DNA from: Oscillospiraceae bacterium
Lineage (GTDB): Bacteria; Bacillota; Clostridia; Oscillospirales; Ruminococcaceae
NCBI GenBank assembly: GCA_016297675.1
Contig: JAEDGE010000041.1
Coordinates: 1-14,767, forward strand
Direction of reading: 5' to 3'
Length of the DNA stretch: 14,767 nt
Made by a program: the position numbers and the translations under genes. Positions 8,344 to 14,383 of this stretch are shown one piece after another; positions within the stretch are counted from its first letter, which is position 1; each line of letters starts with the position of its first letter. The notes under the pieces are model-generated. The model was not told the origin of the DNA, ran no database searches, and worked only from the letters and a program-made list of their open reading frames with translations.

Positions 8344-9558
8344 ATGATCATTCGCAATAAGTATACGGGGAAAATTAACTGGATTCCCCTGCTCAGTATC
8401 ATAACAGGTGCTGTGTTTCTCATTGTTCTCATTACAGTCATCCTTTCAGAAGTACTTCGAGATAATACGGTACAAAGCAGTACCTCTGCATCCGCAAACA
8501 ATGGAAATATGATTGCCCAACCAATTACCGATATTTCCTATAGTGAATCTGAGGACGGTTCTATGCTCATTGACAATTATCCCGAATATGCAGAAACAGA
8601 TCAAAAACTGACTGGAGACAACATTTACAGTAAATATGCGATTCTGCTGGATGTTACCAACAATCAGATTTTGGCAGACCGTAACTGTGAACAGAAAATG
8701 TATCCTGCTTCCATGACAAAGCTGATGTCGCTTTTGGTCGCAGTGGAAAATATCAAGGACTTCAATGACACCTACACGATTACCTATGAATTGATTTCTC
8801 CATTAATTGAACAGGAGGCCGCCAGAGCAGGATTTGAATCTGGAGAAACCGTTTCCATTACAGACCTATTATATGGTATGGCACTTCCTTCTGGTGCAGA
8901 TGCAACAATGGCAATTGTAGATTATGTTTCTGGTAATGAAGAAACTTTCGTGGCTTTGATGAACCAAAAAGCAAAAGCTCTTGGTATGAATCACACACAC
9001 TTTGTGAATGCAACAGGTCTGCATGATGAAGATCATTATTCCACTGCACTGGATATTGCAATCCTTATGAAAACAGTCATGGAAAATCCAACCTGCCGTC
9101 AAATTCTTGGCAGTGTGGAGTACCGCACCACACCAACACAGCAACACCCAAATGGAATGATTCTGCTGAGCACCATGTATAAGCGAATGTATGGAAACGA
9201 AGTAAAAAACATGACCATCATTGGTGGAAAAACTGGTTTTACGGATCAGGCAATGCAATGTCTTGCAAGCTATGCAACTGCTGTAGATGGCAATGAGTAT
9301 GTGGTAGTTACCGCATATGCTCCCACAGAAATGAATCCCATCTTCGACAGCTTTGCAATGTATGGTCTGGTGAACGGCGGCTATGAAATGCCGACACATT
9401 TAGAAAAAACAACCTATCCGCCTACACAAGCTACGACCAATGAAAGCGAAGCAGAGGACGGAGAAAATAAAAATGAAGATACTGAAGACAGTGATTCAGA
9501 ATTTGGAGAGGAAATCACCGATCCAGAAGAAGATACGTCAACGGAATTTTATGATTAA
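8344..9558 (+). CDS. D-alanyl-D-alanine carboxypeptidase, S11 family (PBP5/DacF-like)
   Basis: Serine D,D-carboxypeptidase that trims the terminal D-Ala from peptidoglycan stem peptides outside the cell. The 404-residue protein has an uncleaved-looking membrane helix at about 13-35 and a low-complexity spacer, then the catalytic domain. The S-x-x-K motif is SMTK (S123, K126), the second motif is SGA (183-185) where the family usually has SGN, and KTG is at 296-298. The tail from about 374 is acidic and Glu/Thr/Asp rich, replacing the amphipathic C-terminal helix of classical PBP5. The start follows AGAGGTG. The next gene begins 14 nt after the stop and encodes a VanY-like protein, so the pair is probably co-transcribed. 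Catalytic competence seems likely, since Ser and both Lys residues are present. Confidence 0.94.
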   Translation: MIIRNKYTGKINWIPLLSIITGAVFLIVLITVILSEVLRDNTVQSSTSASANNGNMIAQPITDISYSESEDGSMLIDNYPEYAETDQKLTGDNIYSKYAILLDVTNNQILADRNCEQKMYPASMTKLMSLLVAVENIKDFNDTYTITYELISPLIEQEAARAGFESGETVSITDLLYGMALPSGADATMAIVDYVSGNEETFVALMNQKAKALGMNHTHFVNATGLHDEDHYSTALDIAILMKTVMENPTCRQILGSVEYRTTPTQQHPNGMILLSTMYKRMYGNEVKNMTIIGGKTGFTDQAMQCLASYATAVDGNEYVVVTAYAPTEMNPIFDSFAMYGLVNGGYEMPTHLEKTTYPPTQATTNESEAEDGENKNEDTEDSDSEFGEEITDPEEDTSTEFYD

Positions 9559-9572
9559 AAGGAGATGGGGAT

Positions 9573-10625
9573 GTGAAACGAAAGCCAAAAAAGCAGTTGC
9601 AGTTTGTCTATATTATTGTGGCCCTTGCTTTTTTAATTTGCATCATTCTGGTTGTTGATTCTGCCATTCGCATGATTACTCGTGCCAATGTTACTTACGT
9701 TGTCAGTGATGGATCTTTTTCAACTGAAACCAATTCAAACGGCATTCCAGAAGCAACTGACAAACCAACAGAAGCTACAAAGAAAAACAACAACAAAAAT
9801 AAAGATGAAGAACCAACTTCCACCACGCAACCGGTTGATCCTAATTATGATACCATTACCCTTTCTGATTCTGACTTGCATAATGGTGCTTTGGTGATGG
9901 TCAGCAACACTTGCCCATATTCTGGGAAAACAGATTTCACCGATTTCTCTACACTTTATGATACCTGCCTAAAATTCCGAACAGAAACGCTTACTTTCCA
10001 GCCGGAAATGAGAAATCCTATGGTAGAATTGTTTGATGCATATCAGGCATCACAGGGTGCTGTCAATCTGCAAATTCACAGCACCAGTATAACGAATACA
10101 GATTATGACAGTCTGTATACCAACGTGCTCTCTGAACGAAGCAGTGGATATTCATTTGATATCGGTCTAATTACTTCCACCGGTGAAGTTGTGCCATATT
10201 TGACAAAACGAAATGAATGGATGGTTGCAAACTGCTGGTATTATGGTTTTATTCTTCGTTATCCGGATGATAAAACCAGCATCACTGGTGTAGATTATAT
10301 GCCGCATCATTTCCGCTATGTTGGTTTACCACACTCCATGATTATGTATGAAAACAACTATTGTTTAGAAGAGTATCTGGATTATGTAAAATCCTATACA
10401 GTAGACAATCCTCTTACTTATACGAGTGGAGATATGATCTATGAAATTTACTATTATGCTGCCAGCACCAATGGATCGACAGAAGTGAAGATTCCAAAGA
10501 AAAATAGCTACAGCATTTCTGGAAATAACACAGATGGTTTCATCATTACAACACAACATAGTGCTTCTGAGGTCAGCAGTCAAGATACCACAGAAAATAC
10601 TACGGAAAGTACCACAGAAGAATAA
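9573..10625 (+). CDS. Degenerate VanY/M15B-like membrane protein, probably non-catalytic
   Basis: 350 residues starting at GTG 9573, with AAGGAG 9 nt upstream; no in-frame ATG fits. A helix at 11-29 anchors it outside the membrane, followed by an Asn/Lys/Thr/Pro-rich linker (about 46-88) and a VanY-type D,D-carboxypeptidase domain. The fold is recognisable from YGFILRYP, SITG, HFRYVG and MYENNYCLEEYL. The active site is altered. The family motif S-x-H-x-x-G-x-A-x-D reads SERSSGYSFD (187-196), with Arg189 in place of the zinc His. The E-P-W-H motif reads MPHH (243-246), with Met in place of the catalytic Glu. The upstream S-G-Y-R-S region reads HSTSIT, without the Arg. Asp196 and His246 remain. 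Loss of hydrolysis is inferred; binding of peptidoglycan or of the neighbouring carboxypeptidase is possible. It is the second gene of the operon and a terminator follows. Confidence 0.85.
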   Translation: MKRKPKKQLQFVYIIVALAFLICIILVVDSAIRMITRANVTYVVSDGSFSTETNSNGIPEATDKPTEATKKNNNKNKDEEPTSTTQPVDPNYDTITLSDSDLHNGALVMVSNTCPYSGKTDFTDFSTLYDTCLKFRTETLTFQPEMRNPMVELFDAYQASQGAVNLQIHSTSITNTDYDSLYTNVLSERSSGYSFDIGLITSTGEVVPYLTKRNEWMVANCWYYGFILRYPDDKTSITGVDYMPHHFRYVGLPHSMIMYENNYCLEEYLDYVKSYTVDNPLTYTSGDMIYEIYYYAASTNGSTEVKIPKKNSYSISGNNTDGFIITTQHSASEVSSQDTTENTTESTTEE

Positions 10626-10635
10626 ACGATAAAAC

Positions 10636-10682
10636 AAAACAGTTGTTTGCACATCTTAACTGCAAGCAACTGTTTTTATTTT
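10636..10682 (+). terminator. Rho-independent terminator of the carboxypeptidase operon
   Basis: CAGTTGTTTGCA (10640-10651) pairs with TGCAAGCAACTG (10661-10672) with one G-U pair, a 9-nt loop and a following TTTTTATTTT. The flanking A-run upstream could let it act in both directions, serving the minus-strand deacetylase gene as well. Confidence 0.92.
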
Positions 10683-10694
10683 GTAGTAAAATTA

Positions 10695-10744
10695 CATTGT
10701 CATCCTATTTAACGTGAGTTCGATAAAAATGCATTGTCCTATTT
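10695..10744. repeat. Short direct repeat interleaved with the inverted repeat
   Basis: CATTGTCATCCTATTT (10695-10710) recurs as CATTGTCCTATTT (10732-10744), differing by loss of two or three bases. One copy is outside and one inside the inverted repeat. Confidence 0.45.
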
Positions 10745-10780
10745 CTTGGGAAACCTTTCCTGAATCGTCATCGAACTCAC
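10714..10780. repeat. 67-bp inverted repeat with 11-bp perfect arms
   Basis: GTGAGTTCGAT (10714-10724) is exactly repeated in inverse as ATCGAACTCAC (10770-10780), with 45 nt between. Three further outer base pairs follow after one mismatch. It lies 5 nt beyond the stop codon of the minus-strand deacetylase gene and has no T-tract on either strand, so it is not a standard terminator. It may be a REP-like element, a small mobile-element remnant or an RNA-stabilising hairpin. Confidence 0.6.
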
Positions 10781-10785
10781 ATTAT

Positions 10786-11643
10786 TTACAATCTATCATC
10801 CTCCTCAATCCGCTGCATCCATGTGGCAGTGTCACAATTTCCATAGCGATTATATCGATTCAAGCCGTACAGACAATCTGGATCTCGTGTAATTTGATTG
10901 GTTGCCTCTCGACAATTCAGTGTGATTAAAATGCCTAATTCCTGTAAAACACTACAGCTTTCCGGACAAAGAAATCCATATGGATAGGCAAACAAAACCG
11001 GCTGCATTTGCAGTTCCTCTTGAAAACGAGTTTGCAGCATTCCCAAATCTTCCAATAGCATCATATGATAAATTTCCTCTGATTCGCCATCTGTTATGGC
11101 ACATCCACAACGCTCTGTATTACTGTGCAATGCATAAGTATGGCTCCCAAGTTCCACTCGTCCAGAATCTAACAACGCCTGTAAATCCGACCAGGTCAAA
11201 TAGGAATATGCATCCACATGCGGTGATTCTGGTGCAAGTTCATCTGTAAACTCGCCAACAACTGAAACTACTGCACACATATCATACTGTTCCAACAACG
11301 GCAGCACGAGGCTGTAATTATTATAAAAGCCATCATCAAATGTCAGCATAACAGGATGTTCTGGAAGCTCCCCAATCCCATTGGTGTAATCAATTAACTG
11401 TGCAGCAGAAACTGTTGTATAACCATTTTCCTTTAAATACTGCAAATCAGAAGCAAATGTTTCCGGCTGAATCTGATAATCCGACTCTGCTCCCTCTGTC
11501 ACACTGTGATACATCAAAATTGGCAGAGAGATGGTTGTTTCTGCATCTACTTGTTGGCGGCAGCCATGTGTCATGAAAAGTGCCAGCAAAATTAAAAGAA
11601 TATCCAGCCCTGCAAACCACAAACCTTTCTGATACCGTTTCAT
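10786..11643 (-). CDS. Polysaccharide deacetylase, NodB/CE4 family
   Basis: Metal-dependent N-deacetylase of an extracellular glycan, plausibly peptidoglycan. Start ATG at 11643 is chosen because GGAGGGG lies just upstream; the open frame reaches a TTG at 11661, but that would place the ribosome site inside the gene. The 285 residues begin with a basic end and a hydrophobic helix (about 8-25), a signal anchor or signal peptide near MTHGC. LMYHSV (43-48) and the NodB motif TFDDG (101-105, Asp103 the likely base and Asp104 a metal ligand) follow. The metal histidines are in SHTYALH (H168, H173), with the one-residue-longer spacing of the Firmicute/IcaB-like branch. FAYPYG is the third motif. 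The gene is divergent from spoIIP with about 158 bp between them. The substrate is not shown by the sequence. Confidence 0.92.
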   Translation of the reverse strand: MKRYQKGLWFAGLDILLILLALFMTHGCRQQVDAETTISLPILMYHSVTEGAESDYQIQPETFASDLQYLKENGYTTVSAAQLIDYTNGIGELPEHPVMLTFDDGFYNNYSLVLPLLEQYDMCAVVSVVGEFTDELAPESPHVDAYSYLTWSDLQALLDSGRVELGSHTYALHSNTERCGCAITDGESEEIYHMMLLEDLGMLQTRFQEELQMQPVLFAYPYGFLCPESCSVLQELGILITLNCREATNQITRDPDCLYGLNRYNRYGNCDTATWMQRIEEDDRL

Positions 11644-11739
11644 CGCAATCCCCTCCTGCAAATTTTCCCTTTTATTTTTATGCAGCCATAGAAAGAATCA
11701 TGCAGGAAAATACAGAAATCCATTACAAATTGCCGCCTG

Positions 11740-11768
11740 ACATATTTTTGATTTTGCTTGCATAAACT
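11740..11768 (+). promoter_or_regulatory. Candidate sigma-E-type sporulation promoter before spoIIP
   Basis: ACATATT (11740-11746) and CATAAACT (11761-11768) are 14 bp apart. They resemble the mother-cell sigma-E consensus KMATATT and CATACANT with one mismatch in each. The predicted start is about 27 nt before the spoIIP ATG. A sigma-A promoter is not evident here. TTGCAT-N6-ATGCAA (11758-11775) overlaps the -10 box and could bind a regulator. Confidence 0.5.
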
Positions 11769-11801
11769 AATGCAAAATGGATATCATCATGAGGTGATGG
11801 C

Positions 11802-12923
11802 ATGAGAAGAAGACGTGGACACAGAAGAAAAAAAAGAAATATCGGGATACTCATTTGTTTGCTTTGCATTGTTTGTAGTCTGCCAGCGTTCACAGCCTCT
11901 GCTGACCCCGAAAAAAAATCTGTAGAAACAGAAACCATATCAAATGTACGCAGTGAAGGCTATGTGCAGCTTCAACAACCTGTCTGGAATCCACTTCAAA
12001 CAAAAGCAGCAGACATGGCTACAGAAGCTGCGGAAGCACAGATTGCAGAAATGTCTCCAGAAGCCGATCTTTCCAGTGAGAATGCTGGCGGCCCCGCCCC
12101 TTATCCAACAGAATGGAATGTGGATGAAGCTTATAGTGTCATTCGTACCACCTATGAAAATTATGAAGGAACTGCCTTTTTTACCTTACCAGATGGCGGC
12201 ATGGTAAAAAATTTAAGCAGTCTTTCCAACGAAGAACTCATACAGGAAAGCCAGATGCCACCCGCCTTTCGGATTGCGGTTAATGACAAACCACAAGTAC
12301 TGATTATGCATACCCATACAACAGAAACCTATGAACCATCGGTAAGAGAATATTATGATCCCACTTTTAACTATCGCACCACAGACAATACAAAGAATGT
12401 CGTTGCAGTTGGCGATGCCATTACACAGGAATTAGAAGCCGCTGGTATTTGCGTGATCCACAGCGATACCGTACATGACTATCCCTCTTATAATGGTGCA
12501 TATGAACGCAGTGCAGAAACCGTAAAAGCTATCTTGGAAGAGTATCCCAGTATTAAAGTGGTATTGGACATCCATCGGGATGCCATCTGTACCGATACTA
12601 CAGTCAGTCAACCGATCATTACAGTAGACGGAAAAGAAACCGCACAAGTTATGATCATCTCCGGCTGTGATGACGGCACAATGGGAATGCCAAACTATCT
12701 TATGAATTTTCGATTTGCATGTCGTTTACAGTCAAAAATGGAAAGTCAGTATCCCAATCTTACTCGTCCAATTTTATTTGATTATCGAAAATATAATCAA
12801 GATCTGACCACCGGCAGCTTATTGATTGAAGTCGGTTCGCACGGAAATACGATAGAACAAGCTGTCAATGCCGGTCATTTGATTGGAAAATCTCTCGCAG
12901 AGGTCTTGCTGGAATTGCACTAA
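11802..12923 (+). CDS. spoIIP: Stage II sporulation protein P (SpoIIP) family peptidoglycan hydrolase
   Basis: Membrane-anchored amidase/endopeptidase that, with SpoIID and SpoIIM, thins septal peptidoglycan to drive engulfment of the forespore. The 373 residues begin with an Arg/Lys-rich end and a hydrophobic helix (13-33). An Ala/Glu-rich spacer follows, then the SpoIIP domain from about residue 150: LIMHTHTTE (H170, H172, E175), LDIHRDA (H258, D260) and IEVGSHGN (E343, H347), the expected metal and catalytic blocks of this zinc amidase fold. Length is close to that of B. subtilis SpoIIP. ATG 11802 follows GAGGTGA with a short spacer. The gene lies behind a sigma-E-like promoter and in front of a small frame at 12953. 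The enzyme looks intact, with no frameshift. Confidence 0.94.
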   Translation: MRRRRGHRRKKRNIGILICLLCIVCSLPAFTASADPEKKSVETETISNVRSEGYVQLQQPVWNPLQTKAADMATEAAEAQIAEMSPEADLSSENAGGPAPYPTEWNVDEAYSVIRTTYENYEGTAFFTLPDGGMVKNLSSLSNEELIQESQMPPAFRIAVNDKPQVLIMHTHTTETYEPSVREYYDPTFNYRTTDNTKNVVAVGDAITQELEAAGICVIHSDTVHDYPSYNGAYERSAETVKAILEEYPSIKVVLDIHRDAICTDTTVSQPIITVDGKETAQVMIISGCDDGTMGMPNYLMNFRFACRLQSKMESQYPNLTRPILFDYRKYNQDLTTGSLLIEVGSHGNTIEQAVNAGHLIGKSLAEVLLELH

Positions 12924-12952
12924 AAATAGAAGTAAAAAGGAGTGTATCCGAT

Positions 12953-13252
12953 ATGAAGTCAAAAAAATTGCACCATTTTTTACAATATGGTGCCTTGTAT
13001 CTTTTTTTTCATTTCTTTTTGTTTGCCTATTTGCAGGTGGCCTGTCAATCAGAAAACGCCTTGCAAGCCGTACCAGGGGTACGTGTTGCGATCACAGAGT
13101 CGGAAGAAGTACTGCAAGTTGCCCTTCTACAAAACACCTATACGCTCCCAACACAGTCACGGGAATCGAATCTACCGATTCCCGTCTATACAGATAATCT
13201 ATCCTGTTTTCTTTATTTTCTATGGGACAATTTTCTTTCAGGCAGGCCTTGA
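12953..13252 (+). CDS. Small hypothetical membrane-associated protein after spoIIP
   Basis: 99 codons beginning at ATG 12953, with AAGGAG (12937-12942) 10 nt upstream and 29 nt after the spoIIP stop. The N-terminus is basic and is followed by a Phe/Leu-rich hydrophobic stretch (about 8-28) ending near VAC, like a signal anchor or lipoprotein-like leader; no family is recognised. The last 15 nt overlap the 3' end of the converging gene at 13238, and a 9-bp hairpin lies within the frame at 13160-13184. The good ribosome site argues for a real gene; the overlap and the hairpin argue that the 3' part may not be. Confidence 0.45.
   Translation: MKSKKLHHFLQYGALYLFFHFFLFAYLQVACQSENALQAVPGVRVAITESEEVLQVALLQNTYTLPTQSRESNLPIPVYTDNLSCFLYFLWDNFLSGRP
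13160..13184. other. 9-bp perfect hairpin between converging genes
   Basis: CGGGAATCG (13160-13168) pairs with CGATTCCCG (13176-13184) over a 7-nt loop. No T-run follows directly on either strand, although the plus strand becomes T-rich from about 13206. It could be an imperfect terminator for spoIIP or for the converging gene, or a chance repeat inside the small frame. Confidence 0.4.
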
Positions 13253-13825
13253 TAAGATTGGAAGTGTATCCTCAGATTTTTGAATGGATTTCGCATAAGT
13301 TTGGTAAAACCGATTTAATTCACCACGATAAATCAAATGGGCATCCGAGATATACCGCAGATCATCGGGAGTATGTAGAGAAAGCGGTTTATTTAATTGT
13401 ACACCAGACTGTGCCAGTAGGGTTGCCACAAATTGTGAACAATGCATTTTATTTTTCCGTGACCATTTAATTCGTAGAAAGGTTGTCCCCAAACCAAGCA
13501 CATTATAGGAAAACATGGAGCGATGCACTTTAAAATACTCTAAATTCTGACGAAACTCCTGCTTTTTTTCCTTGGTGACAGGAATCGCATAAATTTCACA
13601 AGGAATCACTAAAAAACGTCCCAATGTCCCCTGCCCAACAATTTCTTGATTAAAACCAGCTGGAAGTGGGAAATGAATATGATTTCGACAAAAGCTATAC
13701 ATTTCCTCCAATGTTAAGTCCAATGCTACAGAAGCATGATTATATGGCTTTCTGGTAAAAAACTGTAATGCTTTCGCAACGGATGTACCGGTCTGCATCA
13801 GTAACACAAAAATATGTTCCTGCAT
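13238..13825 (-). CDS. Permuted NlpC/P60-like (YiiX/YebB-type) putative cysteine hydrolase
   Basis: 195 residues starting at ATG 13825, preceded by AGAGGTGA. No signal peptide or membrane helix is obvious. Near the N-terminus YNHASVAL carries H30 and downstream HCSQFVA carries C129. A histidine before a cysteine in such contexts fits the circularly permuted papain-fold NlpC/P60 proteins (YiiX/YaeF group), many of which act on amide or ester bonds of cell-wall peptides or lipids. The substrate is unknown and the function is inferred from these two motifs only. The gene converges on the spoIIP transcript and diverges from the tRNA genes, with its own promoter at 13868-13896. I see no clear terminator of its own. 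Confidence 0.75.
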   Translation of the reverse strand: MQEHIFVLLMQTGTSVAKALQFFTRKPYNHASVALDLTLEEMYSFCRNHIHFPLPAGFNQEIVGQGTLGRFLVIPCEIYAIPVTKEKKQEFRQNLEYFKVHRSMFSYNVLGLGTTFLRIKWSRKNKMHCSQFVATLLAQSGVQLNKPLSLHTPDDLRYISDAHLIYRGELNRFYQTYAKSIQKSEDTLPILSRPA

Positions 13826-13867
13826 GTTCTCTCACCTCTAAAAAAAGTTTACAAAATATCCGATATT

Positions 13868-13896
13868 ATTATAGCACATCTTCTTGACAAATGCAA
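13868..13896 (-). promoter_or_regulatory. Promoter of the NlpC/P60-like gene
   Basis: On the minus strand TTGCAT (13891-13896) and TATAAT (13868-13873) are 17 bp apart, with a predicted start about 35 nt before the ATG. Its -35 box is one base away from the -35 box of the opposing tRNA promoter. Confidence 0.75.
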
Positions 13897-13912
13897 GGGG
13901 GTGTGATATAAT
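13884..13912 (+). promoter_or_regulatory. Consensus promoter of the tRNA genes
   Basis: TTGACA (13884-13889) and TATAAT (13907-13912) are 17 bp apart. The predicted start is about 13919, some 25 nt before tRNA-Arg. Confidence 0.88.
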
Positions 13913-13943
13913 AATATAGGTTCGTGAGATGAATGTAAAATAT

Positions 13944-14020
13944 GCGCCTGTAGCTCAGCTGGATAGAGTGTCAGACTCCGACTCTGAAGGTCGTGCGTTC
14001 GAATCGCATCAGGCGTACCA
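13944..14020 (+). tRNA. tRNA-Arg (anticodon CCG)
   Basis: 77 nt with encoded CCA. The acceptor stem GCGCCTG/CAGGCGT closes with a terminal G-U, the D arm is GCTC/GAGT, and the anticodon stem TCAGA/TCTGA holds the loop CTCCGAC with anticodon CCG. The T arm GTGCG/CGCAT encloses TTCGAAT. It reads the arginine codon CGG. Confidence 0.96.
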
Positions 14021-14034
14021 TTCCAATCTTGCGT

Positions 14035-14051
14035 CCCTCCCTACTGGAGGG
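14035..14051 (+). other. Hairpin in the spacer between the two tRNAs
   Basis: CCCTCC (14035-14040) pairs with GGAGGG (14046-14051) across a 5-nt loop. There is no T-tract, so it is more likely a processing or spacer structure than a terminator. Confidence 0.4.
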
Positions 14052-14064
14052 TATACATAAAAAT

Positions 14065-14140
14065 AGGGGTATAGCTCAGCAGGTAGAGCAGCGGTCTCCA
14101 AAACCGCGTGTCCCGAGTTCGATTCTTGGTGCCCCTGCCA
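14065..14140 (+). tRNA. tRNA-Trp (anticodon CCA)
   Basis: 76 nt with encoded CCA. The acceptor stem AGGGGTA/TGCCCCT includes one U-G pair, the D arm is GCTC/GAGC, and the anticodon stem GCGGT/ACCGC holds the loop CTCCAAA with anticodon CCA. The T arm is CCGAG/CTTGG. It lies 44 nt after tRNA-Arg and is probably co-transcribed with it. Confidence 0.97.
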
Positions 14141-14170
14141 TATTGGTCATATAAAAAGATTGACCCAAAG

Positions 14171-14206
14171 AAAAAGTCCGAAATCTCGGGCTTTTTTCTT
14201 TTTTAA
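14171..14206 (+). terminator. Rho-independent terminator of the tRNA transcript
   Basis: AAGTCCGA (14174-14181) pairs with TCGGGCTT (14186-14193), one pair being G-U, over a 4-nt loop. A long T-rich run follows to about 14204, and A-rich sequence upstream extends the stem. Confidence 0.9.
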
Positions 14207-14257
14207 GGAAAAAAAGAAGTCTCAGCAGTGACACATCGAAAAAAAGCTTCATATATT

Positions 14258-14368
14258 AAACTGAGATGTTATATATTTCAATTTTTACGAAAGGTACTTT
14301 TTGATAATCAAAAAATAGAAAATCTTTTTATGTTAAATTGAGATATTTATGTTTCAGTTTTAAATTGA
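14258..14368. repeat. Duplicated palindromic leader before the multicopper-oxidase-like gene
   Basis: Two diverged copies of a block of about 45 bp lie at about 14254-14302 and 14331-14380. Each has the half-site AAAYTGA facing TCARTTT: AAACTGA (14258-14264) with TCAATTT (14278-14284), and AAATTGA (14335-14341) with TCAGTTT (14354-14360). A fifth half-site AAATTGA follows at 14362-14368. Each block ends in GAAAGG-like sequence, and the second provides the ribosome site of the gene at 14384. I cannot fix a -35/-10 pair. The region 14205-14257 is AT-rich and shows nothing else. Confidence 0.5.
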
Positions 14369-14383
14369 AAGGAGCTTTTAGGA

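Noticed and set aside
10714..10780. Inverted repeat as a classical insertion sequence
   Set aside because: Only 67 bp, no transposase frame and no target-site duplication flanking the arms.
11644..11661. TTG start upstream of the deacetylase ATG
   Set aside because: The strong GGAGGGG site lies between it and ATG 11643, so the ATG is the natural start.
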